NCBI GenBank assembly: GCA_021018995.1
Contig: CM037588.1
Coordinates: 144,231,725 to 144,295,724, forward strand
DNA: 64,000 nt
Reading direction: 5' to 3'
DNA from: Chloranthus sessilifolius
Lineage: Eukaryota > Streptophyta > Magnoliopsida > Chloranthales > Chloranthaceae
Position 1 is the first letter of the stretch. Each line of letters starts with the position of its first letter. The position numbers were made by a program, and so were the translations under genes. Below, one piece after another: positions 1 to 10,028 of the stretch. The notes under the pieces were generated by a model, which had not been told where the DNA came from, searched no databases, and worked only from the letters and a program-made list of their open reading frames with translations.

Positions 1-1463
1 CGGGCTCAGATGGAGCTCGAGCGGGTCCTTCAGACCTAGCTCTCTAAGGCCAGTGCAATCCCAGCTCAAGCTAGTTTCTAAGGCAGCTCGAGTTGGCCAC
101 TTCGGCCCTCAAATTTTCATATCTTGTGTCGCCTTTCTCTTTCGAAAATCCTCTACTCAAAGCATCCAATTCATACCCCATTCATCATATGTATGGTCTA
201 TTCACGAAGGTGATCGTCATTCCTAAGTTTTCGTGCACATGTAAGGATTCAGACGATCGAATCGAGGGATTTCGGCAACAAGGCCTCTCACGTTTCCGAT
301 CTTCGGAAGTTTGTTGCATGTGGCCTAGATAAAAGTAAATCAACTCTAATTCAAGGGAAATTTGAGATGAATAAGGTAGCGAAAAAACTCACCTTAGCGG
401 ATTCTTCACATGTGGAGGTTCTGATGTCTGGTGTTGAGGTGTCTCGCTGTTTTAAGTGTTCTTCTACACGATTCCTCGATTGTAGGATTTCGTCAAATCG
501 AGCAGCACGTTGTGGTTGTCACCGTGGCAATTCTTCGTAGTTTCGCGGAGGTTTTCCCTCGGGGGAGATCACGTGAATCTGAATGGCTTGAGCTCTCAAG
601 ATGGAAGACGAGAGGGGAGAAGAGACTCAACTCTCTCTCAACTCTAAGACTTAAAATTTTTTGGACTCCCCTACAATTTATGCGTGGGAGAGGGCGTTAT
701 AATCCATGGGTGTCTAATCCTATGTGGAGTTGGTACGCACAGCCTAGTGTATGGCCTATCTAAAGCCTCAACTAACGAGTCTACATCCCCAAGCCATATT
801 AACTAATGGGTTTGGATTCATGGGCTTGATTCTAAATCAACCCATATTAGGGTGCTATACGTGGGTCATGATACCATGTACTGTCAATACACGACTTTCA
901 GTGTACTAGCTCCCTAAAACAATTTTAAAACTGAGGCACGCCAAGGGTGGTCACGAGGTCTGGTCAATACCTACGCGGCTTAATACACGTACACAGTGGT
1001 ACAGGTCCTTAAGGCACTATCAAAATAAAGCACATCACGGGTGCTCTCATAGAGCTTGCATCTCTATTCACACCATTATATACATGAATCTTTTCTATTA
1101 AAATGTCTCTCATTAATTATAATACTCTGAAACTTAAGGATTAAGCCTTGTTAGGCTTGCACACACAGTCAGTGTGTTAGTGTTAGGCTATCCATGCTGT
1201 ACGTCTATACGTATAAACCAACATTGGTTTGGGGTCATTGAGATTGAACTTGGTTTAATCTCGGGGTTCGAGTTTCAAAGATTAGTTCGCATCGGGAATT
1301 GGTCTCAGATTTTGCGTTTGGGTGTACTCACCCAATAGAGATAAGTGGGTCAAAGGCCATGTCACAGACGTGAAAAGTTTAACCAATGTCAAATTAGTCA
1401 AAGCAAATCGCATCATCATTGAAAGTCAACGATTCAACGTTAGCGAAAATTCGGGATGTTACA
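1..1463. other. Unassigned repeat-like left flank, possible LTR end near 1463
   Basis: No convincing gene is visible. The short open frames here have no recognisable motif and no homologous partner in the window. The stretch reads like retroelement non-coding DNA. At 1453-1463 the sequence GGGATGTTACA resembles the 3' terminus of many plant Ty3/gypsy LTRs. The overlapping TGTTACACCC (1458-1467) could equally be an LTR start, so orientation and extent are undecided. No partner LTR, primer-binding site or target duplication was found. Confidence 0.3.
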
Positions 1464-2037
1464 CCCATCCTCTCCCTTTTACCATCACATCCTCCACCAT
1501 TAATCCATCCTTCCTAAAGCTTTGAAGCCTTAGCCTAGATTATTATCATACCCTCATACCTAGCCTTCCAAACCTTCAAGCCTTACAAGTTAGAACCTTG
1601 CTCTAACCATTGTGACATTGGAAGCTCATCGGAATCAGCTCCCACACGAAGATCCACGGCGGTGCAACAAGGGCCCGAGAGTTCCGGCTCTCCCCTCTAT
1701 TCCTCTACTGTCTTTATTTGTTTTTCCTCTATCTTGGAATTTGAGCCATTACGCAGCCAAAATTTCGGTGATTGCGGGGGGCTCAAATAGGATCGGAGTG
1801 CCTCAGGCAAGAGGAAGTGCCGCTCATTTTTATACTTTTTTTACACTTAGCCATAGTAGAGACCGCTTATGAGCGGGTTAATCGAGTGCCAAACACCTTC
1901 TCGATTGATAACCGAAGCCCCTACCCAAAAGCCTTTGGCGTAGACTGGATCAAAGTCAAATCGAGCACTTCGGTACACACGATCTTGATTTTAGATTTCT
2001 CGAGACACCAAAAGCTCCGAGTGGCGACTCTATTTTG
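1464..2037. other. Unassigned retroelement-like stretch
   Basis: No gene recognised. From about 1868 to 2034 the text has the character of a retroelement leader or LTR remnant, which is an impression rather than an alignment. It abuts the truncated integrase frame that begins at about 2038, so a transposon-transposon junction probably lies near 2035-2040. Confidence 0.25.
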
Positions 2038-2583
2038 GGGCCAGAACTACTTGAAGATAATGCCACCGTCGTACGTATAATCAGAGAAAGGCTGAAGTCA
2101 GCACAGAGCAGACAGAAAAGTTACGCCGACATCAAGCGGACTAGTGTCGACTATAAAGTGGGTGAACACGTGTTTGTGAAAGTATCGCCTATGAAAGGCG
2201 TGATGAGGTTTGGCAAGAGAGGGAAGTTAAGTCCCTGTTATGTTGGACCATTTGAAATTTTGGGTCGCGTAGGCGAAGTAGCTTACCGCATTGGATTACC
2301 ACCGTTATACGATCGAGTACACAATGTTTTCCACGTATCGATGCTCAGGAAGTACGTGAATGATCCATCTCATGTGTTAGGAAGTCAACCTTTGGAGATG
2401 TGTGAGGACATGAGCATGATAGAAGAACCGGTGGACATCTTGGATCGAAAGGAACAAGTACTACGTACTAAAGTGATCCCCTTAGTGCTTGTTCGATGGA
2501 AAAATCATTCGACCGAAGAAGCTACGTGGGAAGGGGAAGCTGATGTGAAGGAACAGTATCCGACATTGTTTGAGACAGTTTAA
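2038..2583 (+). pseudogene. Integrase C-terminus plus chromodomain of a Ty3/gypsy chromovirus (5'-truncated)
   Basis: This is an open frame of about 181 codons representing the last part of a pol polyprotein. It shows the integrase C-terminal region typical of Tekay/Del-type chromoviruses: a GPELL entry, IRERLK, AQSRQKSYAD, VGEHVFVKVSPMKG, a GPFEIL core and VFHVSMLRKY. A short chromodomain-like tail follows (LVRWKNHSTEEATWE, residues about 155-170). In the family this end of integrase binds DNA and chromatin and guides insertion. The frame has no upstream start; it opens at a junction with unrelated sequence, so it is truncated. Unlike ordinary Tekay elements it is not followed directly by a polypurine tract and LTR. 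Instead come about 3 kb containing a palindrome array and an extra ORF. It probably supplies the part of integrase missing from the middle copy. Confidence 0.85.
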
Positions 2584-2752
2584 GAGTCAATTTGTAACAC
2601 CGCAAGCTTGTTTGTTGATTCTCATCGTCCATGTAATTCAATGATGACCAGTTAGTCAATATATTCAATGAAAATTCGAAACAAAGTGGAGATCAATATC
2701 ACCATGGAAATAAAGGACAAAATCAGACAACAAAATTCGAGAAGTCGGGTCA

Positions 2753-3460
2753 AAACCGATTAATCAATTTTTCAAATCGATTAATCGATTTGAGGATCCG
2801 ATTAATCGAGTTTTGGTCGACTAATCGACTGGCATCAGCCAGTGAGGAAAAACTTAGGCAAATGAAAAAAATTAGAAAATTTTGATTAATTGAGGGGATT
2901 CGATTAATCGATTTTGTAACTCGATTGATCGACAATGGGTCTCGATTAATCGACTGGCAGAGGCCAGTGGGCCTGATATTTGAAAGATTTAAAGTCAGTG
3001 AATTCGACTAATCGATCTAAGTTTCGATTGATCAAAATTTGGGTTTCGATTAATCGATCCTGAGATTCGATTAATCGAATAACTTAAGGGACTTTCAAAG
3101 GAAATTTGAATTATTTGAAATTTCAATTAATCGATGCTAATTTCGATTAATTGATTTCTGATTCGATTAATCGAACTGAAAAATTCGACTAATCGAGTCA
3201 TTTAAGAAATTTGGAAAAATTTTGAAGGACCATGCGATTTCGACTAATCGAAGTAAAATTTGATTAATCGATTTTAAAATTTCGATTAATCGAAAAGGGA
3301 TTTCGATTAATCGACTGGCTAACACCAGTGAGCTAAAATTTTGAAATTTTAAACGGCTACGATTTCGATTAATCGAAACAGATTTTGATTAATCGATTTC
3401 GAGCGCCGTAGCTAATTTTGCAATTCGATTAATTGACTTTGAGAAATCGATTAATCGAAC
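2753..3460. repeat. Palindrome array, consensus TCGATTAATCGA, copy A
   Basis: About two dozen copies of the 12-base palindrome TCGATTAATCGA or one-to-two-base variants lie in about 700 bp, roughly half keeping a perfect CGATTAATCG core. Spacing is irregular (about 15-60 bp), so this is not a simple tandem satellite. Small hairpins of the form CTGGC-loop-GCCAG follow several copies. The block from about 2713 onward is duplicated at 13348-14130. The preceding piece 2584-2712 is short spacer starting TGTAACACC at about 2593, with no gene. Confidence 0.9.
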
Positions 3461-3467
3461 CAGGGCT

Positions 3468-3476
3468 TATATATAC
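3468..3476 (+). promoter_or_regulatory. TATA box of the post-pol ORF, copy A
   Basis: TATATATAC sits directly after the palindrome array and 226 bases before the ATG at 3694. The interval looks like a plant 5' leader (CT-rich tracts and an AACCCTAG-type motif). The same TATA and the same 226-base spacing recur in copy B (14140 and 14366), so the arrangement is conserved. Its use as a promoter is inferred. Confidence 0.5.
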
Positions 3477-3693
3477 ATGAGTTGGAGTTTTTGGTGCCAT
3501 TCGAAATTTTTACACGAGGGCACCATTTTCTTTCTCTTCTTCGACCGACCGAGAGACCTAGGGTTTGGATTTTCCGTCGATTTCGCATCTGCAATCGCAC
3601 ACATTCGCATCCGAAACCTAAGGTAAAACCTAGGATCGCGTATTTCTTCAATTTGAGTTAGAGAAACCCTAGTTTTCTTAAATTTTCACCACG

Positions 3694-5255
3694 ATGCCGC
3701 TCAAAACACGTTTGTCTTCAAAGAAGGCAACCTCCAAGCTATCGGTTCGGTGTAAGAACGCCGCACCGCCACCACCGACCCCATGATGGCCCCATCGCCA
3801 TCAACATTGGACACCACGTCCGGGTCGACGTGTGCATCTTCGCGTGAGCCTTCACGTGAATCCACACTTATGCCACCACCACCCACCAATGTGGTTCAAC
3901 CCAACGAGTGGTGGGCGGCTAAGACCATTGGGTTCGATTTCATTATCGACCCAACCCTATTCACGGACCCGCATGTGCAGGGCGAGACCAATTGGGCCCG
4001 TAACTACCTCAAAAAGGTCAGTCTCGCCAACCTCTTGAAACCGACCCGTGGGTCCTACTACCCTCGGTTGGTTCGTTTGTTTTACCAGGGCCTCACCGAT
4101 GGCCCTACTGACGACGTGGTCTTGACCAAGATAGAGGGTCGAGACTACACCATCACGCGCCGTCACATCCATGAAGCACTTGAGTGCTATTTGGATTTTG
4201 TACCTAAGACCACCCTATTTCCACCATTCCCAGAGGAGGTGGATGTCGAAGAGATCATCCGCGACATGACCAAGGGGAAGAGGGGTTCGGGCACCTCAGT
4301 TCGGAGGGTGGATCTTCCTCCGTATATGTTGGTGCTCGACTCCATTATCAAATGCAATCTATACCCTATGCGCCTCGACACCGAGCGCGTGGTGTTGGTG
4401 CAACAGGCACTACGCGCGGCCTACAAGGGCCATTGGTTTGATGCCACCATGATTGTCCTTGAGGGGATGTGATACATGAAGGGCAAGTTGATGAAGGGCA
4501 ACCTCAGGCCCAAGGAGAAGATGCCTTACGCTCGGCTCATCTCGAGCATTTTGGAGAGCTATTCTGACGCTCCCGCCTACACCATATCACCCCACGAGGT
4601 ACGGGCGACAGACAGGATTAAGCGGTTCTCACACTCCTCATGGAACCGGAGTTACAACCTTCTCAAGAAGGTCTTGCCTGCAGCTGGCGCAGCTGTAGCC
4701 CCAGCACCACAGCTAGACCCACCCGCCGACGGGGCACCACCAGTGGGGGAGGCTCCACCTGTTATCCCGCCCGCTGCGAGCCAGCCTATCATTCCACCTT
4801 CTACCACCGCAGCTACACCCCCACCTCGATCCACCCCGGCGACGCCGACATTCTCCTGTCGCCGACCCGCATCTCACTCTGGCCCTACCATCGAGGACGT
4901 GTTGGCACGTATGGAGGCCAACAACGAGCGGATGAATCGGAGGATGGACTTCCTTATGTTCCATACGCTCTGCTACATCTACCCGTCTGACTATCAGCTG
5001 TACCTCGCTCAAGAGGAGTGGACCGCGGGACGGACCGCCTTCCATAGGGGTCCCGTCTTCCATCCGACCGTCGTGGCTACCGACGCTGGTACTTCCACGT
5101 CTGCACCAGTTCCGCCGACCGCGACACCACAGCCACCACCGTCAACTACGACTAGCCATTCACCCCCTGAGCAGCCGCAGCTACCTTCGACCACCCCGCC
5201 AGCTCCAGCGGACCCGCCAGCTCAGATGGAGCAGCCCGCTCCAGCACCGGACTAG
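3694..5255 (+). pseudogene. Post-pol extra ORF, copy A (plant transposon-protein-like domain), broken
   Basis: The ATG at 3694 opens the same protein as copy B. An N-terminal Lys/Ser/Pro-rich stretch is followed by a globular region of about 200 residues (NEWWAAKTIGFDF, YPRLVRLFYQGL, RHIHEALE) resembling the 'putative plant transposon protein' (Transposase_32-like) family. A Pro/Thr/Ala-rich C-terminal tail follows. Biochemical role unknown. Breaks against copy B: an extra 11 bases near 3782 shift the frame close to the start, and a TGA at 4470 replaces CGA (a CpG transition). A TAG at 5253 replaces CAG seen in the middle copy. A downstream ATG at 3783 could restart translation. The family assignment is by pattern recognition and needs a profile search; an env-like or captured host-gene origin is an alternative. 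Confidence 0.65.
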
Positions 5256-5552
5256 CCTAGCGAGGCCATGAGCCTTGGACTGCCATACTTGGCATTGTAT
5301 TTTTGTTGTATGGCAAAATTTTGGTTGTACTGTGAATTATAGTGATATACAATTTTGTAAATTTTTTGTTAATTAATATAATGTTTTTTGTAAATTTTCC
5401 AGTGCAATTATTTTTATGCTATGTGGGTGTCTGTGCCGTGTTGTGTTACTCAACTGGTTCACCTCACCCCAGCGTGTCGGGGGGGGGGGGGAAACCAGAC
5501 CGACGCACCTTTAGGTTATTTTCGAGGACGAAAATTCCTAAGGTGGGGAGGA
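5256..5552 (+). other. 3' untranslated stretch and polypurine tract before LTR1
   Basis: No gene. It includes a run of twelve or more G (about 5479-5491) whose length differs between copies. It ends with TTCGAGGACGAAAATTCC and the polypurine tract AAGGTGGGGAGGA, typical of what precedes a chromovirus 3' LTR and primes plus-strand DNA synthesis. Confidence 0.75.
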
Positions 5553-8061
5553 TGTAATATCCCGAAAAAAAAAATCACGTTAAACAGTGACCTCAGGATC
5601 CGTGCCCGACGGGTCATAGGTTGACCATGTAGGAGTTCACTAGTTGACGTAGGATGAACGGATGAACGGATGAGATGTAAGAATTTAAGTGAGTGAGTGG
5701 AGAGTGAGGAAAAGTTGGAGTCACATACACTTATTCAGGTATATGTGCTCACACACAAGCCAGGGGGGAGATAAAAGGGTTTAATAGCCCTAGTTTCTCT
5801 TTTGCTTGGTTGTTGAGAGAGAGTAAAGAAGAGAGAGAGAAAGTAAGGAAGGGTAGTTGAGCTAGGAGTTATTGTGGGTGATTGGAAGGGGATTCAAGCA
5901 TTTAAAAGGGCGATTCAACGCGAAGGATCCGTCCAAGCCAAAGCTGGAACCCTAGCCTTTCCAATCCACTTGATTTAATCAATTTGAGATTGATTGAAGG
6001 TAAAATTCTTGTAGATTAAGTGCATAGATTAAAAGGTTTAATAGTAGTTAGAAATAGCTAAAATCATAGGAAAATGGCTTAGAAGAGAATGGAAAATTGT
6101 TGGAAGAAGATTGGGAAGAACAGCCAAAAGGGGGCTGAGTCTGGAAAATTCGATTAATCGAAATTGAAATTCGATTAATCGATTTTCACCAGGAAGTTGA
6201 AAGGTCAAAGAATGCGAATTCGATTGATCGAACTGAGTTTCGATTAATCGACTTTGATTTTTTGATTAATCGATTTTGGTGTCGATTAATCGACTGAGGA
6301 CCTCCAGTGGATGGAGGAAAAAGACATGGGGAAATTGACTAATCGAAATGGGATTTTGATTAATCAATTTTGGGAATTCGATTACTCGAATTGAGAATCG
6401 AATGGATAGAGTAGAGAATTTTGATTTATCGAATTGGGATTCGATTAATCGAATGGGAATCTCGATTAATCGATTTTGAGAATCGATTAATCGACTTTGA
6501 ATTTTGATTAATCGATTTTGGGAATCGATTAATCGAATCAGATTCGATTAATTGACTTTGGAGTTCGATTAATCGACTGTGCTAGTTTTTGTTGATTTTT
6601 GAGTTTGACTTTAAGATTCTTGGAGGGCCTTGGACCTTCTTTGTTACATCTTTAGTGATGTATTGCATGTGTTATGTTGTACCATAGGTGGTACGTGTGA
6701 TCAAGAGCACAAGGAGCCACGTGGGACCTTGATGCATGATTTAGCGGAGACTTGAGATAGGGAACACCTTGAACATGTACTTTATTTTGCAAGCATGTAT
6801 GTAGTGATATCGAACTCAATACAAAACGGTTTTATTGCATAAGAGTTTGTAAAAAGGGTGTGTGTGTGACATCTATAAGAGTAATCATAATGAACCATCC
6901 CCAGGGGAAGAGGAACTAAAGTAATAAGAGCATCAGGTGTGATGCAAATGAATAGATACATCCCAGGGATGTATCCAAGATTGAATAATGTCTGATAAGG
7001 CCTAATTGATATAAGATACCACACTCACAAGGTGAATAACTATAAGTAAAGCACCTAATATTTTTGTTATTTGAGGTTTGATAGGATACCCCACCGACGT
7101 GGCGGGATACCCACGACTGACGCGGCAGGATATTCGTGACCGATACGGCGGCGAAACTGTAAGCCAGTGCGGAGGCTTATCCGTACTCAATAAGCACACC
7201 CCAGGAGTGTTGAATTGAGATAAGTTGAAACCCTGCCACCGATCCCCAGGGGAAAGGGGCTTGGGTACTAATTGTATTCCCAGGGAATACGTTTAAAACT
7301 GTCTATATAGATGACGATGAAGGATATCTCATCGGGGCTCGATGCTATATTGCCCAGGGATTACTTAAGTTGAAAGGTTAAGTTTTGCTTTAGGCCTATT
7401 CAGTGTCATTCATGATTTATTTAAAGACATGTGTAAATTACCATAAAAATGTGATTTCTTTTCAACTGTATTTCTCAGTAACTGCATAGACATATCATGC
7501 ATGGCATATCATGGAATATATGTGAGTTATAATTTATATGTTCACTTGTGTTTGTTCCCTATTGAGCTAGGATGTAGCTCACCCTTTGAACTATCGTCAT
7601 GAAGTCCATTGTTAGCTGACTATTGACACTTGAGGGGCGTTGACCTGGTGAGTCGACTGACACGGTGACGAGTTAGAGCCGCCTCCCGAGGACTTCTTCT
7701 AGAAGACTCTGCTGTGCATTTTGAGGGTTTTATTTTGAGAGATTATTGGTACGGCTTGGTATGTCAAGTCTTGATTTTCGTTTAAATCATGTAATTATGT
7801 ATTGAGATATTCTTTTGGGCGAACCATCAGTGATGATTAGCTATCATCGATGGTTCGGATCGGTTCTACATTCATGCAGGGGCATGATGGTAGAACTGTC
7901 TTTTGAGATGTGATGATGGTATTATTTCCGCATTTATTATTGTCATTTCAGTTCATTATTATTGCTTGATATACCAAAGTTCTGTGCATAGCTAAGGGGC
8001 ACGGTCAAGATGATCATGTCGATGGCACGAGTTTCGGGGTATCAAAATCCGGGCTATCACA
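5553..8061 (+). repeat. LTR1 of the chromovirus array (2509 bp)
   Basis: Starts TGTAATATCC right after a polypurine tract and ends GGGCTATCACA right before a primer-binding site. It therefore serves both as 3' LTR of copy A and 5' LTR of the middle copy. LTR3 (16180-18742) aligns over its whole length and LTR2 over its first ~600 bases. Near 5770 a TATA-like AGATAAAAGG precedes a GA-rich leader and is the likely transcription start region. A palindrome array occupies 6149-6577. Confidence 0.9.
6149..6577. repeat. TCGATTAATCGA palindrome array inside LTR1
   Basis: About 20 copies of TCGATTAATCGA or near variants lie in 430 bp of the LTR. The intervening sequence differs from the array at 2753-3460, so motif and not flank is shared. 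The equivalent block in LTR3 spans about 16780-17255. Confidence 0.9.
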
Positions 8062-8063
8062 GT

Positions 8064-8075
8064 TGGTATCAAAGC
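8064..8075 (+). other. Primer-binding site, initiator tRNA-Met type
   Basis: TGGTATCAAAGC begins two bases after the end of LTR1 and differs by one base from the standard plant tRNA-iMet site TGGTATCAGAGC. In the family, minus-strand DNA synthesis starts here. Confidence 0.85.
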
Positions 8076-8151
8076 AATTTATTTTAGAAATTCTGACAAT
8101 TATTCTTTTGTCAGAACATAGGGACTTCTGCTAACGAAACTTTAGTTTCAA

Positions 8152-9535
8152 ATGCAGCTGTCAATGTCATCTAGAGGAAGAGGCCGACCGAGAGGAGGCC
8201 AGCAGAGAAGTTTGTGTAGTGGAGATGATTATATCTCTCCTACCAATCGAGTACCCTTAGGGGGTAATGAGGCCCCAGGGGGCAGCAGTAGTAGACAACA
8301 TGAGGATGAGGATCGAGATCGTTAGGATCAAGATCTGAGAGAACAGGAGAGGGTGAGAGAAAGACAGGAAGATAGAGAGGAACGCCAAAGGATGATGCAC
8401 ACCATGGAGACCATGGCAGCTGCCATGGCACAGCAAGCCGCATCCTTTGCAGCTCATGCAGCGAGAGAGCAGCAACCACCTGTACGACCTACATTGCATG
8501 TGCCTTCGTCTTTTACTGAGTTTAGGAGGATGAGACCTCCTTCATTTTCGGGGCAGGCAGACACGATTGCAGCAGAGAATTGGTTAATGGAGATGGAGAA
8601 GGTATTCAGCGTGCTGACATGCACGGAGGATGAGAGTGTTAGATGGGCAGCCTACATGCTAGATGGGGAGGCTGGGCCTTGGTGGAAGTTCGTGATACAG
8701 AATAGCGCTCAGAAGACCCCAGAGTTGCCTTGGACTTGGGAGGAGTTTGTTGAGGAGTTCAACAAACAGTATTTTCCAGAGGTGATAAGAAACCAAATGG
8801 AGATTCAGTTTCTACAGTTAGTGCAAGGGAGGATGAGCGTGAGAGAGTACGGAGTGAAGTTTTTACGACTTGCCCGTTTTGCTCCGGATTACGTCGCCAC
8901 CGACGTGATGAAGTCAAAAAGGTTTCAGCAAGGCTTGAAGCCTGAGGTTAGGGGAGGAGTAGCTCCATTTCAGTTGAGGAACTATGAAGAGGTCATGAGC
9001 AAGGCACTAGTTGTGGAAGAGGAAAATAACAACAGATATAGACAGAGAGAGCAACAAAGAGGAAGCAATGATCAAGGAAGAACGGGGAACTACGAATCGG
9101 TGAATAAAAAGCCGAGGTTCGTGGCCCAAAATCAGAGACCACAGTTCCAAGGGGGTTTCAGAAGACCGGCGTAGCAACACCACCAACAGAGATTTCCACT
9201 ACTTACGTCGGGGGGACCTTTACGCTATGAGAGCCTTGCCATGTCTACTGGCGCTACCGTCACACAGGGTTCTCGTACAGTTTCTTCCGCGCCTCGAGAG
9301 ACTTGTGCTAAGTGTGGCAAGCCTCATAGGATAGTGGATTGCAGAGCAGGGACCAGGGGTTGTTTCCGATGTGGCAAGGTGGGCCACCTGATCAAGGATT
9401 GCCCCGAGGTTGATAAGGGAAAGACGGCTTCAGTTGCAGTGCCACGATCCATTCAAGTACGGAAGTCGGTCGTTCATGGAAGAGCCTATGCAGTCACTGC
9501 TCAGGAAGCAAGGAACGTGCATAACGTCATCCAAG
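8152..9535 (+). pseudogene. gag: gag of the middle chromovirus copy (first exon)
   Basis: The frame runs from the ATG at 8152 (an alternative ATG is at 8167) through an Arg/Gly-rich N-terminus (MSSRGRGRPRGG). Next is a charged Arg/Glu stretch and the retrotransposon Gag core (FSGQADTIAAENWLMEMEK, EEFNKQYFPE, VREYGVKFLRLARFAPDY). A double zinc knuckle follows (CAKCGKPHRIVDC and CFRCGKVGHLIKDC at about 9304-9411). Gag forms the particle and its knuckles bind the RNA. Two in-frame TAG codons (8323 and 9172) both look like CAG-to-TAG changes, so this copy is dead for full-length Gag. Coding continues after a probable intron at 9536. Confidence 0.9.
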
Positions 9536-9707
9536 GTGAGATCTCTTTTAAATAAAGGAATTTCAAATTCATTAAAGTTTTAGATAGAGAAGGTGCATTC
9601 ATTAAGAATTGGTGTAGATTTTTTTTCTAAACACTAAATTTATATGCGAATTAGGGGTGTAAATTGATATGTAATTTATTGTATGTATGTATGTATGTAT
9701 ACTATAG
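9536..9707 (+). other. Probable spliceosomal intron between gag and protease (172 bp)
   Basis: The donor is CAAG/GTGAGA and the acceptor CTATAG/GC. The segment is about 75% A+T by hand count, much richer than the flanking coding DNA. It contains in-frame stops and has no protein motif. Removing it joins the zinc-knuckle frame to the protease frame exactly, in phase 1 (one base of a Gly codon before, two after), with no gap in the expected polyprotein. Confidence 0.7.
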
Positions 9708-10028
9708 GCACGCTAACTGTATATGAGAAGGGATGCTTCGTTGGATATGACGCTAGAGTGCTAATAGACCTAGGGTCTACCCACTCATTCGTCACTCCAC
9801 GATTTGCCAAGAGGATGAAGGTTATTCCTGAGGCGTTGGATTTTGTCCTATCTGTGTCTATTCCGATTGGAGAGTTAGTGGACACGGAATTAGCTTGCAA
9901 ATCCGTCATCGTAGAAATTCGAGACCTGGATGTGCATGAATTGGAGGCAAAGTTGATACTGCTGGACATGCAAGGGTTTGATGTGATCCCTGACATGGAC
10001 TGGTTGGCGCAGCATTGTGAGCAACAAT
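9708..10028 (+). pseudogene. Aspartic protease of the middle chromovirus copy
   Basis: The frame continues from gag across the probable intron. The active-site region reads VLIDLGSTHSFVT, where families usually have D-(S/T/P)-G, followed by the WLAQH motif near 10010. In the family this domain cuts the Gag-Pol polyprotein. Around 10024-10028 the frame shifts, because the next conserved block ([10 protein letters not shown], leading into reverse transcriptase) lies in another frame. A single small indel is the simplest cause. Confidence 0.8.

Noticed and set aside
1-45. Window start resembling the tail of the extra ORF (CTCAGATGGAGCTC)
   Set aside because: Similarity is short and imperfect, and the sequence that should follow the ORF tail is absent; could be coincidence.
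2750-2935. Minus-strand frames full of Ser-Ile-Asn-Arg (also at 13383-13631)
   Set aside because: They are translations of the TCGATTAATCGA motif on the opposite strand to the element's genes.
2753-3460. CRISPR-like array of short palindromic repeats
   Set aside because: Repeats are 12 bp, degenerate, irregularly spaced and embedded in a plant retroelement with no cas genes.
8240-8499. Minus-strand frames opposite gag
   Set aside because: Shadows of the gag coding frame.
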